Shown here: positions 1 to 8,676 of the stretch, in pieces
Layout of the letters: each line of letters begins with the position of its first letter
Position numbering within the stretch: position 1 is the first letter of the stretch
NCBI GenBank assembly: GCA_016219875.1
Contig: JACRJZ010000090.1
Location: forward strand, 19,342 to 83,341
Direction: 5' to 3'
Origin: Verrucomicrobiota bacterium
GTDB lineage: Bacteria > Verrucomicrobiota > Verrucomicrobiia > Limisphaerales > JACRJZ01
Length of the DNA stretch: 64,000 bases
Position numbers and translations under genes: made by a program
The notes under the pieces: generated by a model
Told to the model about the DNA's origin: nothing
What the model saw: the letters and a program-made list of their open reading frames with translations, nothing else
The model's database searches: none

Positions 1-2
1 AA

Positions 3-563
3 GCAGTGAGGACCGCTCCGCCCAGCCTCGTCATCTTGCGGTTGCGGCTGCGGAACACGGACACCATCGACCTCATCAAGGAGCTGCAACGCGAGAAACC
101 CGGCCTCCCCATTCTCGTCGTGGGCGAAGGCGAGGAAATGCTGTTGGCCGAAACCGCGCTGAAAGCCGGCGCCCGGGGCTTCCTCTTGCGAGATCAAGCG
201 CCGGAAGACCTGCTCGCCGCCATCGACGCGGTGCTGCACGGGGAGGTCTATCTGAACAACCGCCTCACCTCCTTGATCCTCAAGAAAGCCTACTTCGGCG
301 ACCAGATGGACGGGGTGACCCGCGCGCTCTCGCATCGCGAACTCCAGGTTTTCGCCCTCATCGGCCTCGGTTACAGCACGCGCGACATCGCCACAAAGCT
401 CAGTCTGAGCCGCCGCACGGTCAACGTGCATCGCGAGAACATCAAACACAAACTGGGCCTGAAGGCAGCGCCCCATTTGGTTTATGCGGCCGTGAAATGG
501 ATGCAGGACCGGTCCTCCAAATCAGTCGAAGAACTCGTTCCGGCTGACCCGGTTCTCGCCTAA
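3..563 (+). CDS. LuxR-family response regulator, 5' end outside window
   Basis: This is the C-terminal part of a NarL/FixJ-type regulator; the reading frame is open to the window edge, so the true start lies upstream. The visible receiver remnant covers about residues 1-85 and a LuxR helix-turn-helix about 105-165 (SHRELQVFALIGLGYSTRDI, then LSRRTVNVHRENIKHKLGL). The receiver looks degenerate: where LuxR-type regulators have the phospho-acceptor Asp in a LLDLRL-like strand, this protein reads VILRLRL with Arg. The conserved Ser/Thr position reads VVGEGEE and the Lys position reads LLRD. Known family role: DNA-binding transcription control. Phosphorylation-independent action is inferred. It resembles the protein at 34108-34803. 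Confidence 0.85.
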   Translation, partial: AVRTAPPSLVILRLRLRNTDTIDLIKELQREKPGLPILVVGEGEEMLLAETALKAGARGFLLRDQAPEDLLAAIDAVLHGEVYLNNRLTSLILKKAYFGDQMDGVTRALSHRELQVFALIGLGYSTRDIATKLSLSRRTVNVHRENIKHKLGLKAAPHLVYAAVKWMQDRSSKSVEELVPADPVLA

Positions 564-592
564 AGCCGCGCCGGGCGCTCCGGCGCTCCGGC

Positions 593-1315
593 TCACTTCA
601 AAGCGGCATAGACCCGATGCACGTCGTCGTGGTCGTCGAGCGCGGTGAGGAACGCCACCACTTCCTGGCGCGCCGCGTCGCTGACTTCAGGGAACTGCTT
701 CGCCAAGTAGCGCAACTCGGCCGCAATGACGTTCCATCCGGCGGCCTTCAACGCCTTTGACACGGCGTCCAGGTCCTTGATCTCCGTGATGAAGCAGGCG
801 CCCTTGTGCCCGGCGGGTGTTTCCTCCGCTTCCAAGGGCTGCACCTCCTGCGCGCCGGCTTCGATTGCGTCCGTCTCGGCGTCGCGGTTCGCGTCCGCGT
901 GCGTGGCTTCGACGACGCCCAGGTGATTGAAGAAAAAGCTGACGCAACCCGGCTGGCCCAGCGTGCCAGCCTGGAACAACTTGCGCAGCTCCGGCGCCGT
1001 GCGGCTGCGATTGTCGGTCAGGCACTCCACCACCACGGGCACTTTGTGCGGCGCGAAGCCCTCATACGTGACCATCTCAAAGCTGACTTTCTCGTCGGTC
1101 TGGCCGGAGCCTTTCTTGATGGCGCGCTCGATGGTGTCGCGATAGACGGAGGCCTTCCGGGCTTTCTCGATCGCGGCGGCGAGACGGGGGTTGAGATCAG
1201 GATCCGCCCCGCCCAGTTTGGCGGCGACCATGATTTCGCGGACCAGTTTGCTGACCAACTGGCCCTTCTTCTGCGCGTTGGCTTCGCGCCCGGCTTGCTT
1301 CCATTGTGCGCCCAT
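593..1315 (-). CDS. yebC: YebC/PmpR-family regulator or translation factor
   Basis: A 240-residue protein of the DUF28/YebC family, usually 235-250 residues. The N-terminus (MGAQWKQAGREANAQKKGQL), the LVREIMVAAKLGG segment, the ARKASVYRDTIERAIKKGSG helix and the later YEGFAP segment are all family hallmarks. The family is described both as DNA-binding regulators and as translation factors that relieve ribosome stalling; the sequence cannot separate these. The ATG at 1313-1315 opens directly with the conserved MGAQWK. It is convergent with the upstream LuxR gene, with only 29 bases between them. Confidence 0.93.
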   Translation of the reverse strand: MGAQWKQAGREANAQKKGQLVSKLVREIMVAAKLGGADPDLNPRLAAAIEKARKASVYRDTIERAIKKGSGQTDEKVSFEMVTYEGFAPHKVPVVVECLTDNRSRTAPELRKLFQAGTLGQPGCVSFFFNHLGVVEATHADANRDAETDAIEAGAQEVQPLEAEETPAGHKGACFITEIKDLDAVSKALKAAGWNVIAAELRYLAKQFPEVSDAARQEVVAFLTALDDHDDVHRVYAALK

Positions 1316-1369
1316 AGGTTGGGAGCACTGTGGGAAACTTGGCGGATGGGTTCAACCTGAAAAACGGCG

Positions 1370-1606
1370 GCCGCGTAAGGCCGTAAGGCCTCAGTAGAGT
1401 CCGGCTCTGGCGGTTCGCCAAATCCGAAACAAATCCGAAACTTGAAATCTCAAATCCGAAACCTTCACGGGCCGACAGGGTTTCAGATTTGCCCACTCGG
1501 ATTTCGGATTTGTTTCGGATTTCGATTTTCGGATTTCGGATTTCGGATTTCGGCCTCGGCCCCGACTTTAATGAGGCGTTACGAGGCCGCGGCTCCAAGC
1601 AACCGC
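1370..1606. repeat. Palindromic region with TTTCGGATTT tandem units
   Basis: This occupies most of the 391-base gap between yebC and the lipoprotein gene. Several AAATCCGAAA units (1428-1460) are followed by the complementary GGATTTCGGATTT series (1499-1556), so the strand can fold back on itself. The outer flanks are also roughly complementary (GGCCGCGTAAGG near 1370; GTTACGAGGCCGCG near 1580). I see no coding signal here. Confidence 0.7.
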
Positions 1607-1706
1607 CTTTCCTGCCATCAACTCGACGCGCTGACAGGTCGTAGCGGCGAGAAAGCCCGGATACCCCTTCTGACCTCTGACCTCTGGATCGAACTGCTTC
1701 CCCTTC

Positions 1707-2495
1707 TCACCGCGCCGGGATCACCAGCGTCTGGCCCACGCGCAACCGCCGGTCGTCCAGGCCCGGATTGGCGGCGCGCAGCGCACTGAGCTTGATGCCG
1801 TAGCGCGCCGCGATCTTGGACGGGTTTTCCCCGGGGCCAACCCTGTGGGTCCGCGGGACGGCGACGCGGGTGGGCGCGGGCCGCGGTTCCACGGCGCGTG
1901 TGGTCGTCGGCGTGACCGCGGAAGATGAGGCGGCATCAGTGCGCGCCGCCAACGCTGGCTGAGGCGCTGGCGCGGAGCCGCTGGGCGCCGAGGTGACGCT
2001 CCCGGAAGGCATGACGCTCGATCGTCCTCCGTAGTAATTCTGCCATTCCTGCAACCGCTGACGCAGGACTTGGTTTTCCATCGTCAGCCGGTCGAGTTCC
2101 TTCTGCATGTATTCCGCCGTGGGCGTCTGGGTGACGGTCTTGGCCAACTCGCGCTTGCAGACTTCGAGGCGGTCGCGGGCGATGTCGGCGGGGTAGGCGT
2201 TGGGGCGCAAGCGGCGCGCTTTCTCGTAATGGTAAAGCGCGGCGGCGTAGTCGTTCTTCTGCTGGTCGTAGATCACCGCCAGTTCGAAATGCGCGGAGGC
2301 CGAATGCGGATTCACTTCCAGCGCCCGGTCAAACGCCTCGATGGCGCCGTCGAAATCCCGGTCCTGCGCGCGGGCCTTGCCGGTGAGGAAGTTCGATTCC
2401 TTCTGCTCGTCGAGCGGGCCTTGGGCGGGGGGCCAACAGCCGCACAAGCCCAGACTGCAGATCAGGAGCAACGTCCATCGCAATGAAGACGACAT
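1707..2495 (-). CDS. TPR and LysM lipoprotein
   Basis: Predicted exported lipoprotein of 262 residues. The ATG at 2493-2495 gives a compact signal peptide (MSSSLRWTLLLICSLGLCGC) with lipobox LCGC; an in-frame ATG 12 codons upstream would only lengthen the n-region. TPR-like helices follow at about 30-110 (FDGAIEAFDRALEVNPHSAS), then a short coiled-coil stretch (LDRLTMENQVLRQRLQEWQN), a Ser/Pro/Ala-rich linker and a C-terminal LysM domain (HRVGPGENPSKIAARYGIKL to LRVGQTLVIPAR). LysM binds peptidoglycan-type glycans, so a cell-envelope scaffold role is inferred. Confidence 0.85.
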   Translation of the reverse strand: MSSSLRWTLLLICSLGLCGCWPPAQGPLDEQKESNFLTGKARAQDRDFDGAIEAFDRALEVNPHSASAHFELAVIYDQQKNDYAAALYHYEKARRLRPNAYPADIARDRLEVCKRELAKTVTQTPTAEYMQKELDRLTMENQVLRQRLQEWQNYYGGRSSVMPSGSVTSAPSGSAPAPQPALAARTDAASSSAVTPTTTRAVEPRPAPTRVAVPRTHRVGPGENPSKIAARYGIKLSALRAANPGLDDRRLRVGQTLVIPAR

Positions 2496-2640
2496 GGGGC
2501 GGAGCCTACTGGATAGCGCAAGGAGGTGCAATGACCCAGAGGGCGAGGAAGTTCAAGGCTCCAAGTTCAAGGTTCCATGTTTGAAGTCACATGGTCGCCG
2601 GCTATACGAACAGCCCCCGTGGAGGAAGGTGTTTCGCCTC

Positions 2641-2727
2641 GTAGCAGCCGACGTGAGGAGGCTCCATCTAGAGATCAGAGGTCAGAAGCCAGACGAGGAG
2701 ATGGAGCCTCCTCACGTCGGCTGCTAC
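2641..2727. repeat. Family P1 BIME-like inverted pair
   Basis: The left arm GTAGCAGCCGACGTGAGGAG is mirrored by its complement ending in GGCTGCTAC at 2727. The spacer contains GAGGTCAGAAGCCAG-type units. The terminal CTA of the right arm (2724-2726) is the TAG stop codon of the minus-strand substrate-binding protein gene. Confidence 0.9.
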
Positions 2728-3677
2728 TGCATGAACTCCGCCACGTTCTCCTTCGTCACGAGTTGGAACGGGATGAAAGCCTGTTTCTCGTAGGGCTGCT
2801 GGCGGACGATCTTCACCGCGGTTTCCAGCGCCGTGCCGGCCTGGCCTTTGGCGTCCTGGAAAACCGTCGCGTCGAGGCGGCCATCCTTCACCGCCTGGAG
2901 CGCGTCGGCGATGGCATCGACGCTGGCGACGACCACTTTGTCCTTCAGCTTCGCCTGCTCCAACGCAATGACCGCGCCCATGCCCATCTCGTCGTTCTGG
3001 GCAAAGACTGCGTTGATCTTCATTCCGTAGGACTGAATCCAATTCTCCATCAGCGTGACCGCTTTGGCGCGGTCCCACTCGGCGGTCTGGTCGGCAAGGA
3101 GCTTGAGGCCGGGGTGCCGGGCCAGCGTGGCACGCGCGCCCTGGTCGCGTTTGATCTGCGCCGCTTGACCCATGTAGCCGTGCATCATCACCACCTGGCC
3201 CTGGCCGTTGAGACGCCGGGCGAGGTAGTCCATCGCAAGGCGCGCCGACTCTTCATCGCGCGAGCCAACGAACGCGGTGGGCGCAGACTTGGTTTCCGAG
3301 TTCACGTTTACGATCGGAATGCCCGCCGCCAGGGCCTTGTCCACCGCCGGTGAAGTGGCTTCGACTTCGCACGGGTTGAGGACGATGGCCGTGACCTTCT
3401 GGGCGATGAAACTCTCGACTTGCTGGACCTGCCGCTCGGGGCTGCGCTGGGCGTCATTGACGATCAACTTCACGCCCAGCTCGCGCGCTTTCGCCTCCAG
3501 CGCCTGGTTCAGCATCACGATGAACTCGGAGGAAAGGTTCATCAGCGAAACGCCGACAGTGATCGGCTTCTCGCCGGCGGGCGACGGCACGTCCACGTTG
3601 CCCTGCTGGCCGCAGCCGACGAGCAATCCCGCCGCCAGTACCGCAGCAAGCCTTTGCGGTTTGAGAATCCAAGTCAT
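2724..3677 (-). CDS. Sugar ABC transporter substrate-binding lipoprotein, RbsB-like
   Basis: About 317 residues. The ATG at 3675-3677 begins a lipoprotein signal peptide with lipobox LVGC (AAVLAAGLLVGCGQQG). The body is a Peripla_BP_4/type 1 periplasmic fold: ITVGVSLMNLSSEF at the first strand, ESFIAQKVTAIVLNPCEVEA, then FAQNDEMGMGAVIALEQAKL and DATVFQDAKGQAG near the C-terminal lobe. Such proteins bind ribose, allose or similar sugars outside the membrane. No permease or ATPase gene is nearby, so partners must be elsewhere or it acts as a sensor. The stop codon is supplied by the P1 repeat arm. Confidence 0.88.
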   Translation of the reverse strand: MTWILKPQRLAAVLAAGLLVGCGQQGNVDVPSPAGEKPITVGVSLMNLSSEFIVMLNQALEAKARELGVKLIVNDAQRSPERQVQQVESFIAQKVTAIVLNPCEVEATSPAVDKALAAGIPIVNVNSETKSAPTAFVGSRDEESARLAMDYLARRLNGQGQVVMMHGYMGQAAQIKRDQGARATLARHPGLKLLADQTAEWDRAKAVTLMENWIQSYGMKINAVFAQNDEMGMGAVIALEQAKLKDKVVVASVDAIADALQAVKDGRLDATVFQDAKGQAGTALETAVKIVRQQPYEKQAFIPFQLVTKENVAEFMQ

Positions 3678-3701
3678 GTGAGGCGCTTTCCCGACTCCGT
3701 T

Positions 3702-3787
3702 GCGGCGTCTCGGCAGTGCGCCGCCAATTCTGCATTTGCCTTTTGCCTTCTGCCCTGCCACGCGGCGCTCTGCCGAGCCGCCGCTAC
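3702..3787. repeat. Family P2 BIME-like inverted pair
   Basis: The left arm GCGGCGTCTCGGCAGTGCGC and the right arm GGCGCTCTGCCGAGCCGCCG ending in CTAC at 3787 flank a spacer of TTTGCCTTTTGCCTTCTGCC units. It lies between the sugar-binding protein start and the Gfo/Idh/MocA stop. Confidence 0.85.
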
Positions 3788-3800
3788 GCCCGCCCCGCCG

Positions 3801-5075
3801 TCACACCTTCGGCTCCCAACCCGGACGATACTCGCGCGACCAGAATTTCTCCGCCTCGGCGTCGCCCACGATCTTGTGCGTGACGGGGTCGAAGTGGATC
3901 GTGCGCCCGGCGCGATAAGCAATGTTCCCAAGGTGGCAGAGCAACGTGCTCTTCTGGCCTTCCGCGATGTCCTGCTTCAGCTTCTTGGCGCCGCGGATGG
4001 CGTCGAGGAAGTTCTGGATATGAACCACGTCGCCGCCCGGGCCGGTGCCTTTGGCGGCTTCCTTGCCTTTTGCGTCGAAAACTTTGTAGCCGTTGCCGTC
4101 CTGGACGAGCGATCCCTGGTCGCCATACCACGCCACGAACGGCTGCATTTCCTGCCGGCGCGGATTGCAACTGCTGTGGTCCCAGAAAATGCCGCATCCG
4201 CCAAAGTCGAAGACCGCCACGCCGGTGTCGGGCGTTTCCTGGTCGTCGTCGAAATGGTACCGACCGCCGTTGTAGGTGATGCGCCGGGGCGCCTCAACGC
4301 CGAGGCCCCAGCGGGCGATATCAAGGGCGTGGACGCCATTGTTGGCGAGTTCACCGCCGCCCCAATGCCAGCGCCAGTGCCAGTTGTAGTGAACGAGATT
4401 GTCGAGGTAAGGCCGTTCTGGAATCGGACCTTGCCAGAGTTCGTAGTCCAGATAGGCCGGCACGGGAACCACTTTGCCGCGGCCGATGGTGGGGCGCGAA
4501 GCGTTATACCAGCAGCGCGCGGAGAGCACCCGGCCGATCGCACCGTCGCGCAACTTCTGGATCCCCTCGATGACGCCAGGCCAACTGCGGCGCTGCGTGC
4601 CCATTTGCACAACGCGGTTGTGTTTGCGCGCGGCGGCGACCATCAACTCGCCTTCGCGGGCGTTGTGGCTGCCGGGCTTCTCGACATAGACATGCTTGCC
4701 CGCCGCACAGGCGAGGATCGTGGCCGGCGCGTGCCAGAAGTTCGGTGTCGCGATGAAGAGCGCATCCACCGCTTTGTCCTCCAGGGCGCGGCGCACGTCT
4801 TTCACGGCCTTGGGCGCGCTCTTCTGCGCGTCGCCCACGGCCTTGGCGGCGCGGTCGAGCCGGTTCTGGTCCACGTCGCAAACCCAGGCGATCTCGACGT
4901 TGGCGATCTGCTGGAGGGCTTTGATGTGATCGTAACCGCGGCCCAAGCCCATGACGGCGACCACGAGCTTCTCGTTGGGGGAATCCGCGGCGGGAAGGTG
5001 CGGTGCGCTGGCCAGCGCGGCACTGGCCAAAGCGGTCTGCTGCAGGAAACGACGGCGTGGAATCAGTGTGTTCAT
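3801..5075 (-). CDS. Gfo/Idh/MocA family oxidoreductase, Tat-exported
   Basis: A 424-residue NAD(P)-dependent oxidoreductase-like protein. The ATG at 5073-5075 starts a Tat-type leader (IPRRRFLQQTALASAALASA); the longer upstream frame has no support. The Rossmann part reads LVVAVMGLGRGYDHIKAL, FIATPNFWHAPATILACAAG and the signature VYVEKPGSHN (EKP motif). The C-terminal half (NLVHYNWHWRWHWGGGELAN, NNGVHALDIARWGLG) matches the exported subfamily abundant in Verrucomicrobia and Planctomycetes. Export and a role in modifying sugars are inferred; the substrate cannot be read. Confidence 0.9.
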   Translation of the reverse strand: MNTLIPRRRFLQQTALASAALASAPHLPAADSPNEKLVVAVMGLGRGYDHIKALQQIANVEIAWVCDVDQNRLDRAAKAVGDAQKSAPKAVKDVRRALEDKAVDALFIATPNFWHAPATILACAAGKHVYVEKPGSHNAREGELMVAAARKHNRVVQMGTQRRSWPGVIEGIQKLRDGAIGRVLSARCWYNASRPTIGRGKVVPVPAYLDYELWQGPIPERPYLDNLVHYNWHWRWHWGGGELANNGVHALDIARWGLGVEAPRRITYNGGRYHFDDDQETPDTGVAVFDFGGCGIFWDHSSCNPRRQEMQPFVAWYGDQGSLVQDGNGYKVFDAKGKEAAKGTGPGGDVVHIQNFLDAIRGAKKLKQDIAEGQKSTLLCHLGNIAYRAGRTIHFDPVTHKIVGDAEAEKFWSREYRPGWEPKV

Positions 5076-5141
5076 GGCGCGATTAGAAACTCGATCCCGC
5101 CAGAAGACAATGCCGAAAAGCGCGGCCACCAGGACTGCCCA

Positions 5142-5255
5142 GGGCTGATTCAAGAAACATGCGGAGAGGAGCGCGGGCAGCCCCGCGCGTTCCGTCGAAA
5201 ATGGGAGCGAAAAACACGCGGGCAGGCTGCCCGCGCTCCTTCTTAAATCAGCCCC
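5142..5255. repeat. GGAG-type REP pair
   Basis: The outer arms GGGCTGATTCAAGAA and TTCTTAAATCAGCCC enclose two inner hairpins of the form GGAG plus CGCGGGCA...TGCCCGCG. GGAG is the known alternative to GTAG at the foot of REP hairpins. The gap 5076-5316 otherwise appears empty. Confidence 0.75.
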
Positions 5256-5316
5256 TCCAAGTCTGCCCGACAAGATTGCATTTGCGCCGGTCGCGGGCTG
5301 CGGGAAGAATCCAGCC

Positions 5317-6345
5317 ATGCGTTCAGGCCGTGCCACCCGCGGGAAGCCGAGGTCTGCCGCGCTGGGGAGTCTCCTTCTCCTCTGCGGCGCGGCCCTCGCC
5401 TCTGCGGCCACGCCGTCCACCGGACTGGACCTGTTCGCGCTTTCCAACTCGCCGGCGCGGCTGGCGGCGGCCATGAACGCTCCTGGGCCGCTGGCCGCCA
5501 ACCACGTCTTCACTTGGCAGGACGTGCTGCGCCGGGAGTACACCAACTACCTCGCGAAGTTGCGCGGCGCCGGCTGCCCGGAAGTGCGCGTCCGGCAGAT
5601 TGTCGTCAGCGATGTCCTGTGCTATTTCGACGCCTTGCGCTTCGAGGCCGCGGTGCGGCTGGACTTCGAGTGGTGGAAGACGGGCGCGACGCCCCGCAGC
5701 GCCGCCTTCGCTGGCAACCTGGCGCCGGGTCACTTGGAGACATTCCGCGCCGGCCTGCTCAACCGTTTGCTTGGAACCAACTGGCAGGAAACGATCACGC
5801 TGCCGCCCGCCTACGGGGCCTTCCACTCCGCCCTCGTGGGGCCGGTGCTGGGCACGATGCCGCTCGACCGCTACAGCGCCGCTGCGGAGGTGTGCCGGCG
5901 TTCCAGCGAGAAACTCGACGGCTATCGCATGGGCCGTTTCGGCGAAGGCCAGCAACCCGACCCAGCGGAAGAAGCCAGATTGCGCCACGAGACGCGGCGC
6001 GAACTGGGCCGGCTCCTCACGCCGGAGGAGTTGGAGGAATTCCTCCTGCGCAATTCGCACAACGCAGAAACGCTGCGCCAGGGACTCGCCGGCTTCAACG
6101 CAACGCCCGAGGAGTTTCGGAAGATCTTCCGCGCGCTCGATCCGCTCCAACACCAGTTGCAGCTCGACTACGGCAGCGCCGCGGCCCTCAGCGCCAAGCA
6201 AGCGGAGGAATTCGAGCGGCAATGCGAGCGCGCCGTGCAGGAGGTACTCCCACCGGAGCGGTATCTGGCTTACCAGAAGATCAGGGCGGCCGCCCTGCCG
6301 GCCGGACCTCCGCGCCCAAGCCCCACGCCGTCGGCCTCGAAATGA
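5317..6345 (+). CDS. Hypothetical secreted protein
   Basis: A 342-residue protein I do not recognise. It opens with a basic n-region and a clear signal peptide (SLLLLCGAALASAATPS). The rest is soluble and mostly helical, Glu/Arg-rich, with the conserved-looking segment LLTPEELEEFLLRNSHNAET followed by TPEEFRKIFRALDPLQHQL. Export from the cytoplasm is inferred. Its stop overlaps the next start as ATGA (6342-6345), so it is probably translationally coupled to the lipid kinase gene. Confidence 0.75.
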   Translation: MRSGRATRGKPRSAALGSLLLLCGAALASAATPSTGLDLFALSNSPARLAAAMNAPGPLAANHVFTWQDVLRREYTNYLAKLRGAGCPEVRVRQIVVSDVLCYFDALRFEAAVRLDFEWWKTGATPRSAAFAGNLAPGHLETFRAGLLNRLLGTNWQETITLPPAYGAFHSALVGPVLGTMPLDRYSAAAEVCRRSSEKLDGYRMGRFGEGQQPDPAEEARLRHETRRELGRLLTPEELEEFLLRNSHNAETLRQGLAGFNATPEEFRKIFRALDPLQHQLQLDYGSAAALSAKQAEEFERQCERAVQEVLPPERYLAYQKIRAAALPAGPPRPSPTPSASK

Positions 6346-7232
6346 AACCCTGCATCATCTTCAATCCCGTCGCGCGCGGCGAGAAGGCGCAGCGGTTCCG
6401 CGCCCAAGTCGCGACCTTCGCGGCGGACTGCGTCCTCAAGCCCACCACCGGCCCGGGCGCGGGCCGCGCGCTGGCGGCGGAAGCGGTGCGGGAAGGCTTC
6501 GACACCATCGTGGCCGCCGGCGGCGACGGCACGTTAAACGAAGTGCTGAACGGCCTGGGCGACTCGCCGGACGGGTTCACCAAAGCGCGGCTTGGCCTTC
6601 TCCCGCTCGGCACCGTCAACGTGTTTGCCAAGGAACTGGCCCTCCCGATGGACGTGGCCGGCGCGTGGCGGATCATCCGGGCGGGACGCGACCGGCCGAT
6701 CGATGTCGCTGCGGCCGACTTCACCGACTTCGGAAAACCGGCGCGGCGCTATTTCATCCAAATGGCTGGGGCCGGCCTGGACTCGCGCGCCATCGAACTC
6801 GTGGACTGGGAGCAGAAGAAGAAGTTCGGCATGCTCGCGTACATCATCGCCTCGGCAAAGGCCCTGCGCGGCCCGCTCCCGCAAATCGTCGTCACCAACG
6901 GCCACGAGACTTTTGGCGGTGAGTTCGTGCTCGTCGGCAACGGACGCTTTTACGGCGGGCGGTGGGTGCTCTTTCCGCAAGCGGACCTCGCGGACGGCAT
7001 CCTGGAAGCCACCGTCTTTCCGAAAGTGAACTGGCCGGTCGTGGCGCGCTGCGGGCTGAACGTCCTGACGGGGCAATTTCCTGCCGCCGGCCAGGCGCTG
7101 CACTTACGGGGCGCGCGGATTGACTTTGCCTCGCCGCATCCCGTGCCGTTCCACGTGGAAGGCGAAAACGTCGGGCACCTGCCTGCGACCTTCTCGATCT
7201 TGCCTACTCGGCTGCGCGTCCTCGTTCCGTGA
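6342..7232 (+). CDS. Diacylglycerol kinase-family (YegS/LCB5-like) lipid kinase
   Basis: A 296-residue DAGK_cat protein. It begins MKPCIIFNPVARG, which carries the N-terminal NP motif, and has the hallmark nucleotide-binding loop VAAGGDGTLNEVLNGLG at about residues 62-78, followed by LGLLPLGTVNVFAKEL. The C-terminal lobe (GRFYGGRWVLFPQADLADG, then the VEGENVGHLPATFSILP end) matches YegS-like kinases. Known role: ATP-dependent phosphorylation of diacylglycerol, sphingoid bases or related lipids at the membrane. The ATG overlaps the preceding stop. Confidence 0.92.
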   Translation: MKPCIIFNPVARGEKAQRFRAQVATFAADCVLKPTTGPGAGRALAAEAVREGFDTIVAAGGDGTLNEVLNGLGDSPDGFTKARLGLLPLGTVNVFAKELALPMDVAGAWRIIRAGRDRPIDVAAADFTDFGKPARRYFIQMAGAGLDSRAIELVDWEQKKKFGMLAYIIASAKALRGPLPQIVVTNGHETFGGEFVLVGNGRFYGGRWVLFPQADLADGILEATVFPKVNWPVVARCGLNVLTGQFPAAGQALHLRGARIDFASPHPVPFHVEGENVGHLPATFSILPTRLRVLVP

Positions 7233-7241
7233 AATCTGCCG

Positions 7242-8630
7242 TCAGCGCCGGACGAGCCGGGCTACGTAGGCGCCGTCCACGCCATCCTCGAACGGCAGCA
7301 GCAACCGCTCGCGGACCAATTGGAACTCGGCGTGGGCGTCCAGAAACGTCCGCGTCACTTCGCCATTCTCCTCCGGCTCCAGACTGCAAGTGCTATAAAC
7401 CAGCGTGCCGCCGGGCTTCAGCCACGGCAAAACCTGGTTCAGGATCGCGGTCTGGGCCTCGCGCAGCCGTGTGATCTCTTCCGGCCGGATTCGCCAGCGT
7501 AAATCCACCCGCCGCCGCAGCACGCCGGTGTTCGAGCAGGGCGCATCGACCAGGATGCGGTCAAATTGATCGGCAGCGAAAGGCACTGAGTCAGGTCCGG
7601 CGCACCGCGTTTCAACACAGGTCACGCCCAGCCGGGCGCAATTCTCCTTCACGAGTTCCAGCCGCTCGGTGGTGATGTCGTGGGCCATGACGCGTCCTTG
7701 GTTCTGCATGAACTGCGCAATCAGCGTGGTCTTGCCGCCCGGCGCGGCGCAGAAATCCAGGATCGTCTCGCCCGGCTTGGGGTCGAGTTCGCGCACCGCG
7801 AGCAGGGTGCTGGGATCCTGCACGTAAAAGTCGCCGTGCTTGAAACTGGTCAGGCCCGTGAGCGGCGGATGCGACACCAATTCGTACACCAGAACGTTTC
7901 CTGCCCAATCGAAAGGGTGCAGCTTCACCTCGACGTGTTCCTCGACCCAAAGTTCCCGAAGACTCTTCATCTCAGCCCGGAGGAGGTTCACTCGGGCGTA
8001 GGTCTTGGGCGGCGTGTTGTTCCACTCCAGCAGCCGCCGCAACTTCTCCTCGCCCCAACGCTGCCGCCAGCGTTCGACGAGCCAGTCGGGATGCGAGTAG
8101 CCGAGCGCGGGCAGGGACTGCTTGAGTTCCTCCAGTTTCTTCTCCAACGCGTCGCGCTCGCGCAAGCAGCCGCGCAGTACGGCGTTGACAAATCCCGCCT
8201 GCTGCCCGCAGCCGAGGTTTTTGGCCAGCGTGACGGACTCGTTCACCGCGGCGTGATCGGGAATGCGGTCCAGCCAGAACATTTGGTAAAGCGCCAGCCG
8301 CAAGACAACTTGCAGGGCCAGTCGTTGCTGGCGGCCGGCGGTCTTCTGCGCGATCAGCCAGTCCAGCGTGGCCTGCCAGCGCACCGCGCCAAAGACCAGT
8401 TCCTGGAGCAGGCCGCGGTCGGCGGGCGACAGCGTGGTCTTCTCCAGTTCGGCGTCGAGCAGACTGTCCACAAAGGCCGGCAGCCCGCTCGGCGGCACCG
8501 CCACGGACGACATCGGCGCGGAAACCGGTCCAGGGAGAGGCCCGCTGTCTCCGACCCGAGCCAACGGACGCGGTTGCACGGCCCGCATCAAAAGGCGCGC
8601 GGCAATTTCTCTTGGTTTTTGCGAAAGCAC
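7242..8630 (-). CDS. rsmB: 16S rRNA (cytosine-C5) methyltransferase, RsmB-like
   Basis: About 462 residues. An N-terminal NusB-like domain (RLALYQMFWLDRIPDHAAVN, then AGFVNAVLRGCLRE) is followed by a SAM-dependent methyltransferase domain: DFCAAPGGKTTLIAQF (SAM loop), ILVDAPCSNTGVLRR (motif IV with catalytic PC), then LVYSTCSLEPEENGEV (second catalytic Cys in TCS). I chose the GTG at 8628-8630 because the NusB domain begins immediately after it (SQKPREIAARLLMRAV); an ATG 42 codons upstream would run across the start of the divergent greA gene. It modifies C967-type positions in 16S rRNA in characterised homologues. Confidence 0.9.
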   Translation of the reverse strand: MLSQKPREIAARLLMRAVQPRPLARVGDSGPLPGPVSAPMSSVAVPPSGLPAFVDSLLDAELEKTTLSPADRGLLQELVFGAVRWQATLDWLIAQKTAGRQQRLALQVVLRLALYQMFWLDRIPDHAAVNESVTLAKNLGCGQQAGFVNAVLRGCLRERDALEKKLEELKQSLPALGYSHPDWLVERWRQRWGEEKLRRLLEWNNTPPKTYARVNLLRAEMKSLRELWVEEHVEVKLHPFDWAGNVLVYELVSHPPLTGLTSFKHGDFYVQDPSTLLAVRELDPKPGETILDFCAAPGGKTTLIAQFMQNQGRVMAHDITTERLELVKENCARLGVTCVETRCAGPDSVPFAADQFDRILVDAPCSNTGVLRRRVDLRWRIRPEEITRLREAQTAILNQVLPWLKPGGTLVYSTCSLEPEENGEVTRTFLDAHAEFQLVRERLLLPFEDGVDGAYVARLVRR

Positions 8631-8676
8631 GTTTCTATACTCCGCGCCTCTGTGCGTTGGCGCGAGAAGAAACGAT

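Noticed and set aside
1428..1556. CRISPR-like tandem repeats (ATTTCGG units)
   Set aside because: Units are 6-11 bases with no unique spacers, arranged as a fold-back. No cas gene nearby.
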